Source of the DNA: Chaenocephalus aceratus
Lineage: Eukaryota > Chordata > Actinopteri > Perciformes > Channichthyidae
NCBI GenBank assembly: GCA_023974075.1
Contig: CM043796.1
Span: forward strand, 19,944,927 to 20,008,926
Direction of reading: 5' to 3'
DNA: 64,000 nucleotides
Positions within the stretch are counted from its first letter, which is position 1. The number at the start of each line of letters is the position of its first letter. Below the pieces are notes generated by a model that saw only the letters and a list, made by a program, of their open reading frames with translations, searched no databases and was not told the DNA's origin. Positions 23,074 to 35,612 of this stretch are shown here, piece by piece. Position numbers and translations under genes: made by a program.

Positions 23074-26000
23074 CTACTGGTCATCATCATATTTCTGAAG
23101 AGCGTCCTGCAGCTTGGCGGTGATCTTCTGGAAGAATCCGATCTGCTCTTGGAGGTGGTGCTGCATCTGCGAGCGGAAGTCCCGTACGCGTGTGCGGTGG
23201 AAGTGCTGAATCTCTGCCAGTGTGGCGCAAGAAATGATGTTGCAGCGGTCGTGGAGCTCACCTTCCTGCTTTGGACAGTCTTTCACCTTGGTCAGTGCAC
23301 CTGGAACAAAAGTGAAAAGGTTGAAAGGCTTAAACAAATTCAAACCGACAACATTGCAAAGTAATAGAACACCATTTTTAAATCGCAACCGCAATAACAA
23401 AATCTGATGTTTGGGTCATACGCTATAATGATTTATTGTTTGTTGTTTGTTGTTTGTTATTGTTTTGTTGTTTGTTATTGTTTGTGTTTGTGTGCACATC
23501 ACCAGGACCGCCTTTTTCCACCTCAAAAACATTGCCCGTCTCCGCCCATCACTCTCCTCCTCTGCTGCTGAAACCCTGATTGATGCATTCATCACATCAC
23601 GACTCGACTACTGCAATAGCATCCTCTACGGCATACCATCCAACCTCCTCAATAAACTCCAACATATCCAGAACTCTGCTGCCCGCCTCCTCACCCACAC
23701 CCGCTCCCGAGACCACATCACTCCCGTCCTCCAGAACCTCCACTGGCTCCCCGTCCGTCAAAGAATCAACTTCAAAGTCCTCCTGATTACTCACAAAGCC
23801 CTCAACAATCAGGCCCCCCCCCCCCCCCTACCTCACAGACCTGCTGCACCACCACACCCCTTCCCGCTGCCTCCGCTCATCAGAAGCCAACCTCCTATCC
23901 ATCCCCACCCGCACCAATCACCGGACCTGGGGGACTTCTCCGTCGCTGCCCCCTCCCTCTGGAACTCACTCCCCCAACCCATCAGAGACTGCACTGACCT
24001 CACCACCTTCAAAAAACTCACAAAAACTCACCTCTTCAATCTGGCTTTTAATGTGTGATTGTTTTTGTATTATTTGACTTTAACTTTAACTATATATTTA
24101 TTTGTTGTTCCTCTATTTTATTTTATCTTCACTATATGTAAAGCGTCTTTGAGCACCTGTAAAAGCGCTAACAAATTAAATCTATTATTATTATTATTAT
24201 TTAGTAATGCATAAAATAAGGAACTTTAAGGGAAGAAAATGCATACTGAAACAATGTACAGTTGTAATTATTGGTCTAAACCATCACAATTCTAGTATTT
24301 TCCCAAATGGCTCTAAAAGGACGGCAAATTCTCCAAGCTGACCATGACATTTATTTTATACTACGTAAACAAGCTGGTTATTGCATACTTTTTCCATGAG
24401 CCTTGAAGTTACCCAACACCCAGCCATGACTCACAAAGTCTGCCTGAAAATACAAAAGGGGAAGAAGAAGTAGAGTTTGAAAAAAGACTGTTGGGGAAAT
24501 GATGAGCTAGCTTTAAGCCTGGCCACGGCTCTCCACCCTGACCTCGCTGACCTCTCCTTTTGATCTCTTTCTCACATGTCGGAAACACTCACCTTACCTG
24601 CACAAGTACACTAATAAACTGAAATTAGCTTGGACTTTGTCCCCTTTGCTGCCAAGGCGATTACAGAGCTGTAATCTGAACTCTTGTACTGTTGGCTGGT
24701 GGGAAAACGTGTTCAGCTCTGAAACAGTCTGAACCCCCTCCCTCACACATACACACAGCCCCTCCTCTATTCTTCTTCTTCCTATTTCTCTTCAACTGTA
24801 TCACTGGGAGGAAGGAGGAAACGAGGGAGAAGAAAAGGGGAGGAGGAGGGGAAACTAATCCTGAGAGCGCTCCATTTTGCATTCCTGCAGTCCCAGGGCA
24901 ACATTGGACAAGAGGCCCAGGAATCTCTCCGCTCATTTAAATCAGATGTAGCCTTTGGACCTCACAGACAGAACCAGCAATTGTAGGACGATACTGTACA
25001 TGGTCGTTTAGGTTGACAGAGATTTCCACCAATAGAGCCAAGCAGCTAATCTGTGGAGCAATGAGGCCATGTTTTTGTAATTTGTTTAATGGAGAAACGT
25101 ACAGGGCTGTGTGACATAGATAGAAATGTGTGGCATGCAGACGAGAGGAGAAAGAAAAAAGAGAAACGTTTACATGAAATGTGAGACCAGTCTTTTCTTT
25201 GTGTGCTAAAGAAACGGAGTTTTGAGGGGGAAAAAAAGTCTTATGTAAGCATTTTTCCCTCCATGGTGATCCTTCAACTAATTGGCTGTTATGGAAACTG
25301 TGACTAAAGCAGACGTCTTTTGTTCAAGGTAGTTGTTTCACAATGATGACAGAAGTGCAGACTTTGCATTGTGGGGATGATGGATCCTCAGCAGACAGAG
25401 AAGTGTGCTGAGCAGCGAGTAATGGATTACTCAGTCAGTTCTTCTTTCCGTCAATGACTCCCTTTGTATAACCCCAAAACATGCTCGTCAATTAGTTTGC
25501 AACTGAACACACGCATGTTGCAATATGTTGTTGCTCTTTTGAGTTGGTTTGTCTATAGCTAGAGACAGAATCACTAGCCAAGTTTCTAAATGTTGCTGAT
25601 AATATTTAAGATTCTTTAAGGAATCAGTTTCAGAGCTAGTTTAGTTTCATTTAGTTTCTATGTCCCATGCCTGGTTGGGTCATCATCTTCCTTTTTACAT
25701 AATTTCACATGAATAAGCATGAGCTCATACTCCATAGAGACATTCATATTAATTTCCTTTAATACCAGAAATAAGTAGTCAATTGCATTTACTGAAAGCA
25801 TATTACCCAACAACAAATAGATAGTAAGTAACGGTATCTTCCAGTGCAGCAGAAGTCAGGGAATGGTTTAAAGGTGTTAGAAATTAGACGTCAACGCATT
25901 ACTTGTCAATCAGAAAGTAGGCGCTGCCAGTCACGGGGACTATTGGGATTCAGACCGTGTTTCCATAGTTCCCAGCTGTGATTCTGTCGAGAGAGCAGGG

Positions 26001-29000
26001 CTCAGCGGACTATAGACACAGTGCCTCTAGGTTTTGGCTAACGTCAGGACTTTGTGTGCCAGGAGCAACTCCCTCCTCCCAACCTGCAGGCTACTAACAA
26101 GCTAACTCTTCTGCGAGTCCTTTGTACACGTCTGTATGTGTTTTCCTGTGAGCGAGAACAGGCTTTCACAGTATCCAGAATGTTACAATGCACTGGCCAT
26201 GGGTTTCAGTTTTCAACTGTGCAGTAAATGAAAACAGATGTTGAAACAGTCAGAATCTGGGTTTCTGTGAATTATCTGCCTTATTATTGACATGATAATA
26301 CATTGTGAGCTCTGCTAAATGGATGGTTGTTGTTATTGGTAACATCGTTAATTACTGCGTATAATCCAAGTTAAGAATTGTGTTACTCTTTTGTTTCAGA
26401 AGTGATTATATACAGCCTGAAGCTGAGAGCGAGAGGCCTTATGATCCTCCCTGGATTCAAACCCTCCACCCTGCAGATGCATCTTAGTCATTACCTCATC
26501 TCCATTTGAAGATAACCTATGACCTCACTGGTGATGAGCTAAGTGTGTTAACTTAATGCGTTTGGCAAGCATGGTGGTTCTGGTTTCAGAGAACACACAC
26601 GTCACACACACACAGTTTTCTACCTTTCTGCACATGGATGATGTCAGGGAAATTGGCCAGGTGTCCTCTGTAGAGGTCCAGCAGGTCAGAAATAGGAGCC
26701 AGGTCACGGCGCGGCTGCTCAGCAAAATACTCTCCCACCTGCTCGTAGGCCTCTCCGGTATAGGCGATGGCTCTGTTCAGACCCCCCGAGTAGGCCTGCT
26801 GGTCCAGCTCGAAAGCCTGCCCCAGGAGAGCAAAGGACTGCCCCACTTTCTGGTACTCCTTCTTGAAGCCTGTAATCTGCTTGCGAGCGAAGTCATTGAT
26901 GGTGACGTTCACAACCACGATGTTCTCGTCCATCCTCTTGGTGAAGGACTTGAAACCTTCGATCTTGCTCTCCACTTCCTGGAGGTCCAGCGGGACGGCA
27001 GGCGTACTAAAAAGACAAAGAGGGTCATTATAGACCTTATTTTGAAAGTCCTTTATGATTTATTTCATTCACGCATTACATCATCTGTATTTATTATTCC
27101 TCTGTTCTACTTATCTCATCCTCGCTATCAGGCACTCCCTACGAGGTAAGCATTTAGTTACAGCAGAGTGAAACCAGGATACAGATAACAGCGTCTCGCT
27201 AAAGGGCAAATATCCTTTACTGTTAGTTTATACCATTGTATAAGGTATTTGAGGTGGATACAATTACAGAAACATCTGACACAATACTATGATGAAGCAC
27301 CACAAACCCGATGTATACCTCATTGACAGAGTATGAACAACAATATTACATCATAAGCTTCAGTGTGTAGCAACGTGTGAAGGGCTGTTATTTATGGTTT
27401 TTGGTAAACCTTCTTTCCCTGAGCCTACCACATATTGTACTTCAGTTACTGATTGCCTACATTTCCCAGAATGCCTCTTACAATCTCCAAATAAAGGGCT
27501 GTAACATGATTCAGTGGCTGGTTTTAGAGTTATCGCTCTGTTGATGACAATAGAGTGAGGAAACTGATAGTTCTTAAAGTAAACAAGGTCATGAACGTGG
27601 TCCTTACTGAAAGTCTGATCTGTTTTAAAGCAGCAATGCATTATGGGCTACTAGGCGTTCTTATTGAAGAAGAATACAAGTCGGCCTCATAAACAATGAA
27701 TTTCTCCTTGTTTGATTGATCAATGCCCTTGTTTATGGGTTGTAAGTGTTTGACTTTAGATTATTCAACCCAAAGTCTTTTCATTGAGTTTTCAATGTTT
27801 TTTTTATAAGCTCGTAATAAAAAACATGATTTCAATTTTGGAGCCACAAGCTCTGCAGTACTTATCCGAGCCTCCTACCTGATTGTCAGGAAAAAATTTG
27901 AACCGACCAATTCGTCTCGCTCGGCCTTCCTCTTGCCCATCTTCCAGGCCTTCTCGTCTGCTCCGCATGTAAGGAAATGCTGGAAAACGTCGCAGCGTGC
28001 CAGCACTGGATGGGTGATCATGTGGTTCATCCACCAGATCAGCCCCTTTCTCCGCTTGGAGATGAAGTCTTCCTCAAAGCGACCTGTGGCCTGCTTCTCG
28101 GGAAGGTGGGGTACGGAGATGACCGGGAAGCGCTCAACGAGCCGAGCATACAGCCAGTCAAAGTGCTTATACCTGCAGGGGTGATGGAAAATAACACAGG
28201 TTGGAAGATTTATTGGAAAGATTAGTTGGGAATGAGGTGTATTAGCAAGTAAACAGCTAAACAAAGGAAGTTATATGGAATGAAAAAGAAGGAAGGATGT
28301 AAGGAGAGCAAGTGTAAGGACTTTTTTCCCCAAAGACCAAGTAAAAACTAATGTGAGGGAGTGAGTGTTGGTTTAAATGACAGCCCTACTGACAGGGAAA
28401 CAATGTGAAAGGTGCAGAGGGAATCTCAGAAAGGAAAGAGGAGATTCCTGAGGACTCCAGAGGGCAAAAGGCCACAGTCAGCTCTGTTTTTGCCATTTTG
28501 TGGGAACAATTGTGGCTACAGGAAAAGCCGCAGAAACATTTATTCTTAAGTGTATGGGGGCCGGGGGATCCGGTGGAGAAATTAGTTTGGAAACCCCCAG
28601 AGGAGGAAGAGAAGGAGGAAGGTACCTGCGGTTGACTTGTACATTGGTGTGCGTCGGGGTCAGGCCGTAAGACATGTAGCTCTTCATGCCTTTGAACTTG
28701 GTCTGCTTGGTGGGGTCGTCAATGGTGCACATGAACGGATAAGGGTCCTCCTGCCACTCTGGTCCGTTTTTGCTCATCACCACGCAGATCCTGTCCCCGT
28801 CCTTCACAAAAGCAGAGGCCTCCCCGAGCAGGAAGGCCTCCCCTCCGGACTTGACAAAGGTGGAGAACCTGTTGAGGTTCCTACCCACAGTTGCTGAGCT
28901 CTTGGCCTGCTGCTGATGCTGCTGGGAGCTGTCGCGCCGCCCGGGCAAGGAGGAGGTGACGGGGTACAAAGGGGGCGAGGTACCCATACCCTGAGCCGCA

Positions 29001-29380
29001 TCGGTCGGAGAGCTGTCATCCCAATCGTCGTCCCAGTCGTCATCACTGCCCTGGCTGGTGTGGAAGCTGCCCCCCCCACTGCCACCACTGCCGGCCCCGA
29101 GTCCTCTCTGAGACTCCGGGGACGTGTAGGAGGTGTGAGTGGGCGTCACGGCTTTGGGCGAGGAGAGGCCGTTGTTGTTGGTGTTGGAGGTGATTTGGTC
29201 CCTGGTGATCTCCACATATGAGGCAGGGAAGAGGCCAGCCTCCCCCCTGCTGTTCTCCCCTTCCAGCCAGCCGTCCAGCTCCTCCTCGCTGAACAGAGTC
29301 ACCAGCTCATTCTCTGTTATGGAGATCTCTCCTGGGTTTTCAGAGTGGAAGTCGTACAAAACTCTGGCCTTTAACGCCAT
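23074..29380 (-). CDS. snx33: Sorting nexin 33 (SH3-PX-BAR), four coding exons, intact
   Basis: SNX9-family membrane-remodelling protein that couples phosphoinositide binding to dynamin and WASP in endocytosis (family knowledge). Minus-strand exons: 28626-29380 (start codon at 29380), 27879-28172, 26624-27006 and 23074-23300 (TAG). They total 1659 nt, or 552 residues; human SNX33 is 574. Domains: SH3 at about 1-60 (ALYDF-like [22 protein letters not shown]); acidic and Ser/Gly-rich linker with [12 protein letters not shown] at about 215-335 with basic pocket [13 protein letters not shown]; and C-terminal BAR at about 345-552 ending QKYDDDQ. All junctions are GT-AG and phases close exactly. 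The sequence [11 protein letters not shown] and the adjacent cspg4 distinguish it from snx9 and snx18. The last intron (23301-26623) contains an L2 fragment. Confidence 0.95.
23433..23485. repeat. TTGTT-type simple repeat
   Basis: Tandem TGTTTGT and TTGTT units in the last snx33 intron, directly before the LINE fragment. No function is suggested. Confidence 0.8.
23495..24200 (+). mobile_element. L2-type LINE 3' fragment in snx33 intron 3
   Basis: Opposite in orientation to snx33. About 190 codons are open, with the post-RT blocks [37 protein letters not shown] and [12 protein letters not shown]-rich run follows at about 23814-23829, then a degraded proline-rich portion and [10 protein letters not shown] near the C-terminus. 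The tail carries AAGCGTCTTTGAGCACC and ends in an ATT microsatellite (about 24183-24201), the usual 3' end of this fish LINE group. It is 5' truncated, so it is a dead copy. Confidence 0.85.
24202..26623. other. Remainder of snx33 last intron
   Basis: No exon, RNA gene or clear transposon is seen. A purine-rich stretch at about 24800-24850 and a CA-rich run by the exon at about 26592-26612 are simple-sequence features. Short open frames here lack any family resemblance. Confidence 0.5.
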
Positions 29381-29930
29381 AATTCTAAAATCACATATGT
29401 TTATTTGTTCACTAGTTCCTGTCTTTGTTTCTTTAAGGACTTTTATTTTACCCCCCCCCCGGATCAAACCTTTAAGAGCTCTTTTAAATGTGGAGGTTTA
29501 GATCATTTAGCGGAAGCAACAATTGGGACTACTTTTTCTACTTCAAAGCCAGGCTTGCATCGCAGACCCATGCATAAAAGAACAAGGGGAGAAACACACG
29601 GGCTTGTACCCGACACCCACCTCCTCTCGCCGCTCCTCTCAGATATCATTTGTTTCCATGCAGAACTTAATCCAAGTCGGGAAAATACGGAGGAAACCTG
29701 TATACCGGGTGTTTTCTCTCCGAGGGAAGATGCCGGTTAGAGTTTGAAGTTGACGAACTTGCGACGGCTGTGTCTCTGCTTTAGTCCTACAGATAAGAGG
29801 GGGAAAGTCCTGTTTTTTCCTCCTCCTCCTCCTCTCCCCGAGATGCTTGTAAGTTAAAGGCACCAGTCCTAACACGTAGTAGACTGGCTGACTAACGGAG
29901 GGTGGAGCCAGGAGCAAGTTTAGTCATGCC
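29381..29930 (-). promoter_or_regulatory. snx33: snx33 5' UTR acceptor and probable non-coding first exon or promoter zone
   Basis: Four bases 5' of the start codon lies a strong minus-strand acceptor (TGATTTTAG before AATTATGGCG), so the coding exon begins at 29384 and at least one non-coding exon must lie upstream. The GC-richer stretch at about 29740-29930, with a GAGGAGG purine run on the minus strand, is the best candidate for that exon and its promoter. The exact exon ends are not determined. Confidence 0.5.
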
Positions 29931-30179
29931 ACTGAATTCATACATGGAAAAAACCCACATAACCTCATTTTAAAAGCTGCATCACGTAAATAAATATACT
30001 GTCAATACGTCACCAACTACACTTTGAATATTAAGTCGGTGTTTCTCGTATACAAAATATATTATTCATTATTTTAATCTGATTCATTATTTCATTAGCT
30101 TAGCAAATAAATATATCTGCTTTAAAAGTTAATTGAGAGTAAATTGTGTACAATTGCATACACATTAAGTGTAATGGAC
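29931..30179. other. AT-rich flank before the tandem array
   Basis: No gene or repeat family is recognised. Homology to the repeated unit begins at about 30180, where TTTCCTTTGCTTTATGTA matches 44946 and 60891. Confidence 0.4.
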
Positions 30180-30429
30180 TTTTATATTTTATATTTCCTT
30201 TGCTTTATGTATTGTGTGGCATTCATGACACGCATAAAAACTCTGTCTAATATTTTTTCCACAAAAAAGGATAAATACAAATTAATCTGCTCCTTCCCTT
30301 TATTATAAAACGTAAAATATGAATAAGCAAATGGATTACTTTTAAAGGTTCAAAACTGGATTTGACTTCACTGAAGAGTTCATTATCAGAGGCTTCAGGC
30401 TTTTTCATCCTTTCATTAAAAGATAGCTG

Positions 30430-31030
30430 CAGATTGTATTGCACCACCTCTTACTTCTCTTTTTAACCTCTCCCTCAGCACAAACACAATTCCAAAAGTA
30501 TGGAAGTCAGCTTATGTCCTGCCTGTACTAAAAGGAGGGGCGGCCACCTTATTAAATAATTATAGACCCATCTCTAAATTGCCAGTTCTGGCCAAGGTTC
30601 TTGAATGCCTAGTGAGTGAGCAGGTAAAGTTGTCATCCTATGTAAACATCAGTCAGGTTTCAGAAAGCAGCATAGCACCATCACTGCGACAATTAAAGTG
30701 GTAAATGATATTGTGGGTATCTTAGACAAAAAGCAGAGTTGTGCAGCTCTATTTATTGACCTTTCCAAAGCTTTCGATACCGTTGATCATCATATCCTGA
30801 AGCAGAGGCTGGCCAGTATTGGCATATCCAGCCATGCAGTAGTTTGTGAACTACCTCTCTGAAAGGGCCCAATGTGTTCAGTTTGATGGGCTCACTTCTG
30901 AGTCGTTAAACATTACAAATGGTGTACCACAAGATTCGGTTTTAGATCCATTTTTATTCTCCATCTATCAACAATGATACTGTGATGTATTGTGCAGGTC
31001 CCCTGAACTTGAACACAGAGAAGCCTTAAA
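30430..31030 (+). pseudogene. LINE reverse transcriptase remnant, unit A
   Basis: Broken RT fragments in several frames: KVWKSAYVLPVLKGG, NNYRPISKLPVL, then ...FIDLSKAF-type and CELPL*KGP pieces. This is a jockey/CR1-L2-annotated fish LINE with internal deletions and stops. It is cut immediately after the YADD-proximal region (GTGATGTATTGTGCAGGTCCC) and joined to non-LINE flank. Not functional. Confidence 0.8.
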
Positions 31031-31149
31031 CCTCAAACTCTGGAAATGCACATTGGAGAATTCTGAGAACCAATTGGAGAAACAAAAAAGCTAAATATAT
31101 GGTGGAAGTTACCCATATTTAATTTAGCTAAAAATCTGGCAACTATAAA

Positions 31150-31460
31150 AATATTACCATAACGGGGTTTTTTTTCGGGCTTGTGCCATTTAAAAAAATA
31201 AATATTGATATTGTTAAATGTTATTAGAATATAACTGCTCTATCATGATCCCCTACTATCATTTTTGGGATTACAATCAATTATAATTTAATATAACTAA
31301 ATATAAAATACTACTATCTCAAATATAATTGTAAATATAATATATATATTTATGTGATATACTATAATATAGTATGATCATATCATAGGATATTTTAATA
31401 TAATGTAATGCAATTTATCATAATATATCGTAATAAAGAATATAATATAATATATATACG
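31150..31460. repeat. AT-rich tract with palindromic ATAT blocks, unit A
   Basis: Almost pure A/T with repeated ATATAATATA and TATAATATAG motifs. It is prone to form cruciforms or slip. The counterpart in unit B lies at about 45950-46205. No gene. Confidence 0.7.
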
Positions 31461-31479
31461 GCCGCTAGAGGTCAGTGTT

Positions 31480-32050
31480 ACACCACTATCAGATGGGACA
31501 GAGACATATTGTGGAACATTAGAGTGTGTTCATCTGTCTTCAGACAAACCACATTCACCATCACCATGCACAAGAACTAAGCTCCGAGCCTCCGACACTT
31601 CATAAACATGTCTCGTATACTTAACTTTGTCACTATAAATGAAAACAGTGAGTCCAGGCAGGTTGATCACATCTTCCTCATTCATGGACGTTCGTCAGCC
31701 ACTGCAAACTGAGGGAAATGTTCATCTTGTTACGACGTATTAATTCCTAAATGTTTTACTACATATCATAAATATAAAATCAGACGTAGAGCTTTTTTAA
31801 TCAACACATTCTCTGTCTGGAGAAGGTTTCCTATGGACACAAACTAACGTGAAGCTCGCTTTAACTTGAACTCGCTTCAACGCACGCACAATGACTTCCA
31901 ATATACTATACAGGTTGTTTTATACATTAGAAAATATAGACTTGACTTGAATATCGATTGATTTTTTTGAATCACAATAACTTTTATAACTACGCTTGCT
32001 GTTATAAATAACTTTGGGGGCTTCGATATTGACAAATTATGCAAGTAGTA
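31480..32050. other. Unit A spacer between AT tract and TTAA MITE
   Basis: No gene is recognised. The counterpart in unit B (46215-47060) is about 265 bp longer, because unit A joins CAACGCACGC directly to ACAATGACTTCC near 31888, so the spacer differs by one large indel. Confidence 0.5.
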
Positions 32051-32056
32051 AGTTAA

Positions 32057-32572
32057 AGGGGACCTATCATGCAAAATGCATTTTTGTTCGTCTTGTATAC
32101 ATGAATATGTGTCCCCGGTGTGTCAGGGAACTCACCAAGTGTCAGAAAACACAACCCTCTCTCTTTTCCTCCATACCGAAATCTCTAAAAACGGGGCTGC
32201 AACGGATCTGATACTGACCGATACAGATTTGAAATATCTCTATCAGAAAAAAGGAGCTCCGCCTATATGGGCAACTCTCCACCTATCAGGGGAATGGGGG
32301 GTTACCGTGGCATGGTAACAGCATGGTAACAGCATGGTAACAGCATGGTAACAGCATGGTAACATGACGCTCATGTTTCGTGTCAGCTGCAGCTCATTTG
32401 CCACAGAATCAGCCCTTGCAAAAACAGGGCTGAAATACAGCAAATTGAGCAAAATGAGGCATGGCTAAAATGCATGATCTGTTTGGTATTTTGAAAAAAA
32501 AACTTCACAGACATGTTTTATATAGGTATGGCCCTACAATATGTTATTCAAATATAGCATGATAGGTCCACT
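32057..32572. mobile_element. TTAA-flanked MITE, unit A
   Basis: Flanked by TTAA at 32053-32056 and 32573-32576. Ends AGGGGACCTATCATGC and (reverse complement) AGTGGACCTATCATGC form the inverted repeats. It contains the 11-bp minisatellite at 32310-32364. Kolobok- or piggyBac-type by target site. No coding capacity. Confidence 0.8.
32310..32364. repeat. 11-bp minisatellite, five copies (unit A)
   Basis: Five exact tandem copies of GCATGGTAACA inside the TTAA MITE. Confidence 0.95.
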
Positions 32573-32749
32573 TTAAGTTTGGGACATTTGGAGAGCTATA
32601 GGTTCTATTAATGTTGCATATACTATTTGTTAAATTATATTGAGTCATTATGCATATTTTGTATCTTTATAATGTTGTTTTTGGACTGGTAAAACATAGT
32701 TTTAGAAAAACCTTCAACTTCATTCAAAGGTAAGATATAGACGCAATAT

Positions 32750-33650
32750 ATGGTGTATTTCCACTACAGGGTTTTAGCAAGGCTCGGCTCGGATCGCTCT
32801 TTTTTGCTTTTCCACTAGGGGTACCGGCTCACGGGTACTTTTTTAGAAGAGAAGAGAAGATGGACCTTTATTAATCCCCCGAGGAGGAAATTCAGTTTCC
32901 ACTCTGTCGTACACACACATGTGTTTTTATACAGATCATACAGTACACACACACTTTTTAGAACATGCACATACATATACAAATACACACACAGTTATAT
33001 GCACACATGCACATGCAGTTGAGAGGGCAGAGCGGAGGCAGCCAGTCTATCCGGCGCCTGTGAGCAGTTGGGGGTTAGGTGCCTTGCTCAAGGGCACCTC
33101 AGTCGAGGTTCCAAGCGAGCTGAAAATATGCTTGGCTAGTGACGTAAAACACTGCCGACCGCTGATTGGTCAGAGAGAATTGTCACAATTCTTTCGCAAG
33201 ACACTGGGTGTTTCTCAATGTCGAGGAAGGTTGCTCCAGAGCCACTATTTCAAGCATACTACGTCATCGAGTGCCGCCGAAGGCCTGTTCCAATGTCCAG
33301 CATACTTGTAATTCTACCAAGGCCGGCATACTTCTATAGCGAGAAATTTCGAGGCTGCACATGTGTAGACTCCGCGGTCTTAAAATCCCCACAATGCTTT
33401 GCGCACGGACCAATTTCCAAATCTTTGGCGGAAATCAAGTGACTCAGAAGACATGTGCTACCAAGCAGGCGTCCTCGACATTGAGAAACACCCGATCCCC
33501 AAACGTCGTATAAGCAGCGCCATTTTTTATTTTCTTTCTTTTGTTTATTGTTTTCTGCATAGTCTCTTGTCCACACTGGGAGGGAGGGAGGCCTGGACTC
33601 GGCAACGAAGGTGCTGGATACCGTGCAGGATGGTAAGTTTTTGCTAACGC
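32750..33650 (+). pseudogene. Gutted relic of the Myb/SANT gene 5' region, unit A
   Basis: Blocks match the intact gene at about 40640-41220: a GGCTCACGGGTACTTTTT promoter-side block, a CRE-like GTGACGTAAAAC, the CCAAT block CTGATTGGTCAGAGAGAAT, and finally GGGAGGGAGGCCTGGACTC followed by a splice donor near 33630. The coding middle of the first exon is absent. In its place are a dispersed repeat (about 32845-33100, with GGTGCCTTGCTCAAGGGCAC) and a MITE at 33206-33493. No protein can be made. The counterpart in unit B lies at about 47745-48625. Confidence 0.65.
33206..33493. mobile_element. MITE with 22-bp inverted ends, unit A
   Basis: GGGTGTTTCTCAATGTCGAG at the left and its reverse complement at 33472-33493 bound a 288-bp non-coding insert. 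The target-site duplication is not clear, so the superfamily is not assigned. Confidence 0.7.
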
Positions 33651-34600
33651 TCTGTTCTTTGCTTGAAAGCGTTGTGTCCCTATCTATTGTAAAGCTCAGT
33701 TCTAACAGCTTCCGCAGGGTTGCCAACTCTCATGCATCTGACGTATTCTCAATCTCACGCTCTCACGCTGCCCACACTATTCTCACGCCAAAAACAAGAT
33801 GAACCGGCGATAGTTTTTGGTTGGTTATTTACAATGTTGAGTTGACAGCTGCTCAAGCTGTTGATCCGCTCCCTCCCCGCCCCCACCACTCTTAACAACA
33901 TTAACAGACAGCAGAGCAGTGGGAGCCGGTTGGTCAATCCCTGAGCCGTATTGCGCATGCACAGATCTAAGATCCAGTAGAAATGATAAAAAAGTAAAAG
34001 TCTGCTGCTTATTGTTCTACTAGGCCAAAATAGAGTCAAAGAGTATATGAGAGTGAGTTAATTAATATATTTGGCAGTTTGGAGTAAGTCTGTAGATTTG
34101 TTTGTGTCTGTGTGTTTCATGTATAGGCCTCTCACGATAATTAATTTTGTTGGATACATTTTCCCGGAAATTATTGCGTTAAACGATAATATTGTCGGCA
34201 CCGTTGTATGACCATTTTAGACCATTGACATAATGATAATGTATAATAATAATTCAAGTACATCCTTTCAAACTGCTAGTCACATCCTCATGTAAATGAA
34301 AATGTATCGAGTTCATTTTTATTTATCGTACGATAAGTCAATTAATTGCTTACACAATAAAACAGTGGAAACAAACATGTATTTGACTTTCATTAGTGAA
34401 TGAAACTGTGTGCCCTTTATAGTCTGCGTCCAATATTTTGTATTTCTATATTTGTATATATATCCTATATATATGCTAAGGTCCCACTGCTGACACGATA
34501 GCAGTCATTTATGGCGCATTTCCACTGCAGCGGGTAGCCCCGTTTAAGCGTCCATAATGGTCCTCAAGCGGCCAGGCCAGTGTTTGCAATAGAGCCTGGA
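33651..34600. other. Unit A spacer, no gene seen
   Basis: AT-rich non-coding DNA with CTCACGATAATTAATTTTG and TTATCGTACGATAAG blocks that may be ends of an unclassified AT-rich element. The counterpart in unit B is at about 48626-49580. Confidence 0.4.
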
Positions 34601-34668
34601 TGCAGACCGCAGCAAGGAGGCGGATCCTATAGTGGTTGATCCTATAGGGGCGGATCCTATAGGGGGCG
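34601..34668. repeat. GGCGGATCCTATAGG motif cluster, unit A
   Basis: TGCAGACCGCAGCAAGGAGG followed by three near-copies of a 14- to 16-bp GC-rich unit (GGCGGATCCTATAG). The same block forms the stem of the palindrome centre at 35841-35930. The counterpart in unit B is at about 49582-49650. Confidence 0.75.
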
Positions 34669-35612
34669 TTTCCGAAAGGGTTATGAACCCCGCCCCCCAC
34701 GTATTTCTTAAAGGTATATGACGCTCTCTGTTTTTAATGTTTTTAATGAATCAAACGAACTTTGAAAAATTATAATTATAATTAATTTGCATAAAGAATG
34801 AAGAGTATACAACCCACAGAGAAGACAAATTCATTCGAGGTTTCTGTACACCTAAAATACTGAAGTTGAAGTTACTGTCCTGATGTGTATCATTCATTTG
34901 TTCATGTTGTGTCTGGTGGTAAGATTAATTAAAAAATATATACAGTACATACAAAGAGGAAAGTCTTTATTAAACAAACATTTTATTGGCTGTTCTAATT
35001 ATTATTAACCCCATCAGCCATTCATTATGTCAAACCTTGGAAAGTATCTAGATATCCCTGCCCTAATGCCAAAAGTAACTGGCAACTGAATATGTGTCGC
35101 CGTTTGATGTCTATGTCTGGACCGCTGCGTAAAAAGGAGGGTTTCTGCCCCATTACTTCTCTTCTTACTTCTATAAGAATAAAACACGGAGGACGGAGAT
35201 CTCTTTTTGTCCCCCTCTTCTCCCCGCTGCACCCTAGCAGCTGATCTCAAAGCACGCTCCCCTCTCCTGCAGGGAGAAAAACTATACTTTATATAGGTCG
35301 ATACAGTAGCCCCTTTTTTAAATAGTTTTTATAGGGGTTGCTATCTGTTTTGTGTAGCGTGGTTCTACAAGCAAGTCAATGCATTCATTGGGTGGTATCA
35401 GAGAGTTACACGGGTCTGTAAATGCAATGAAAACAATTGGCCACAGCAAATAATTTATATTGAACATGTAATTTTTACTTTTGAATACTTCAGTACAAAG
35501 GATGTATTGAATAATTTAAGTGATATATGTGTACACATATAAATCATTAGTCAAAACAGGGCTACATTTGATTTAATTAAAAGTTAAAAGGTATAATATG
35601 TGGTAAACTGAA

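Noticed and set aside
24661..24940. Overlapping open frames in snx33 intron 3
   Set aside because: Driven by a purine-rich tract (GAGGAGG/AGAAGG). No splice context and no similarity to known proteins.
28916..29501. Plus-strand open frames opposite snx33 exon 1
   Set aside because: Shadows of the GC-rich coding strand. The minus-strand SH3 domain explains the sequence.
32310..32364. Minisatellite as a CRISPR-like array
   Set aside because: Units are directly adjacent 11-mers without spacers, and the context is a eukaryotic MITE.
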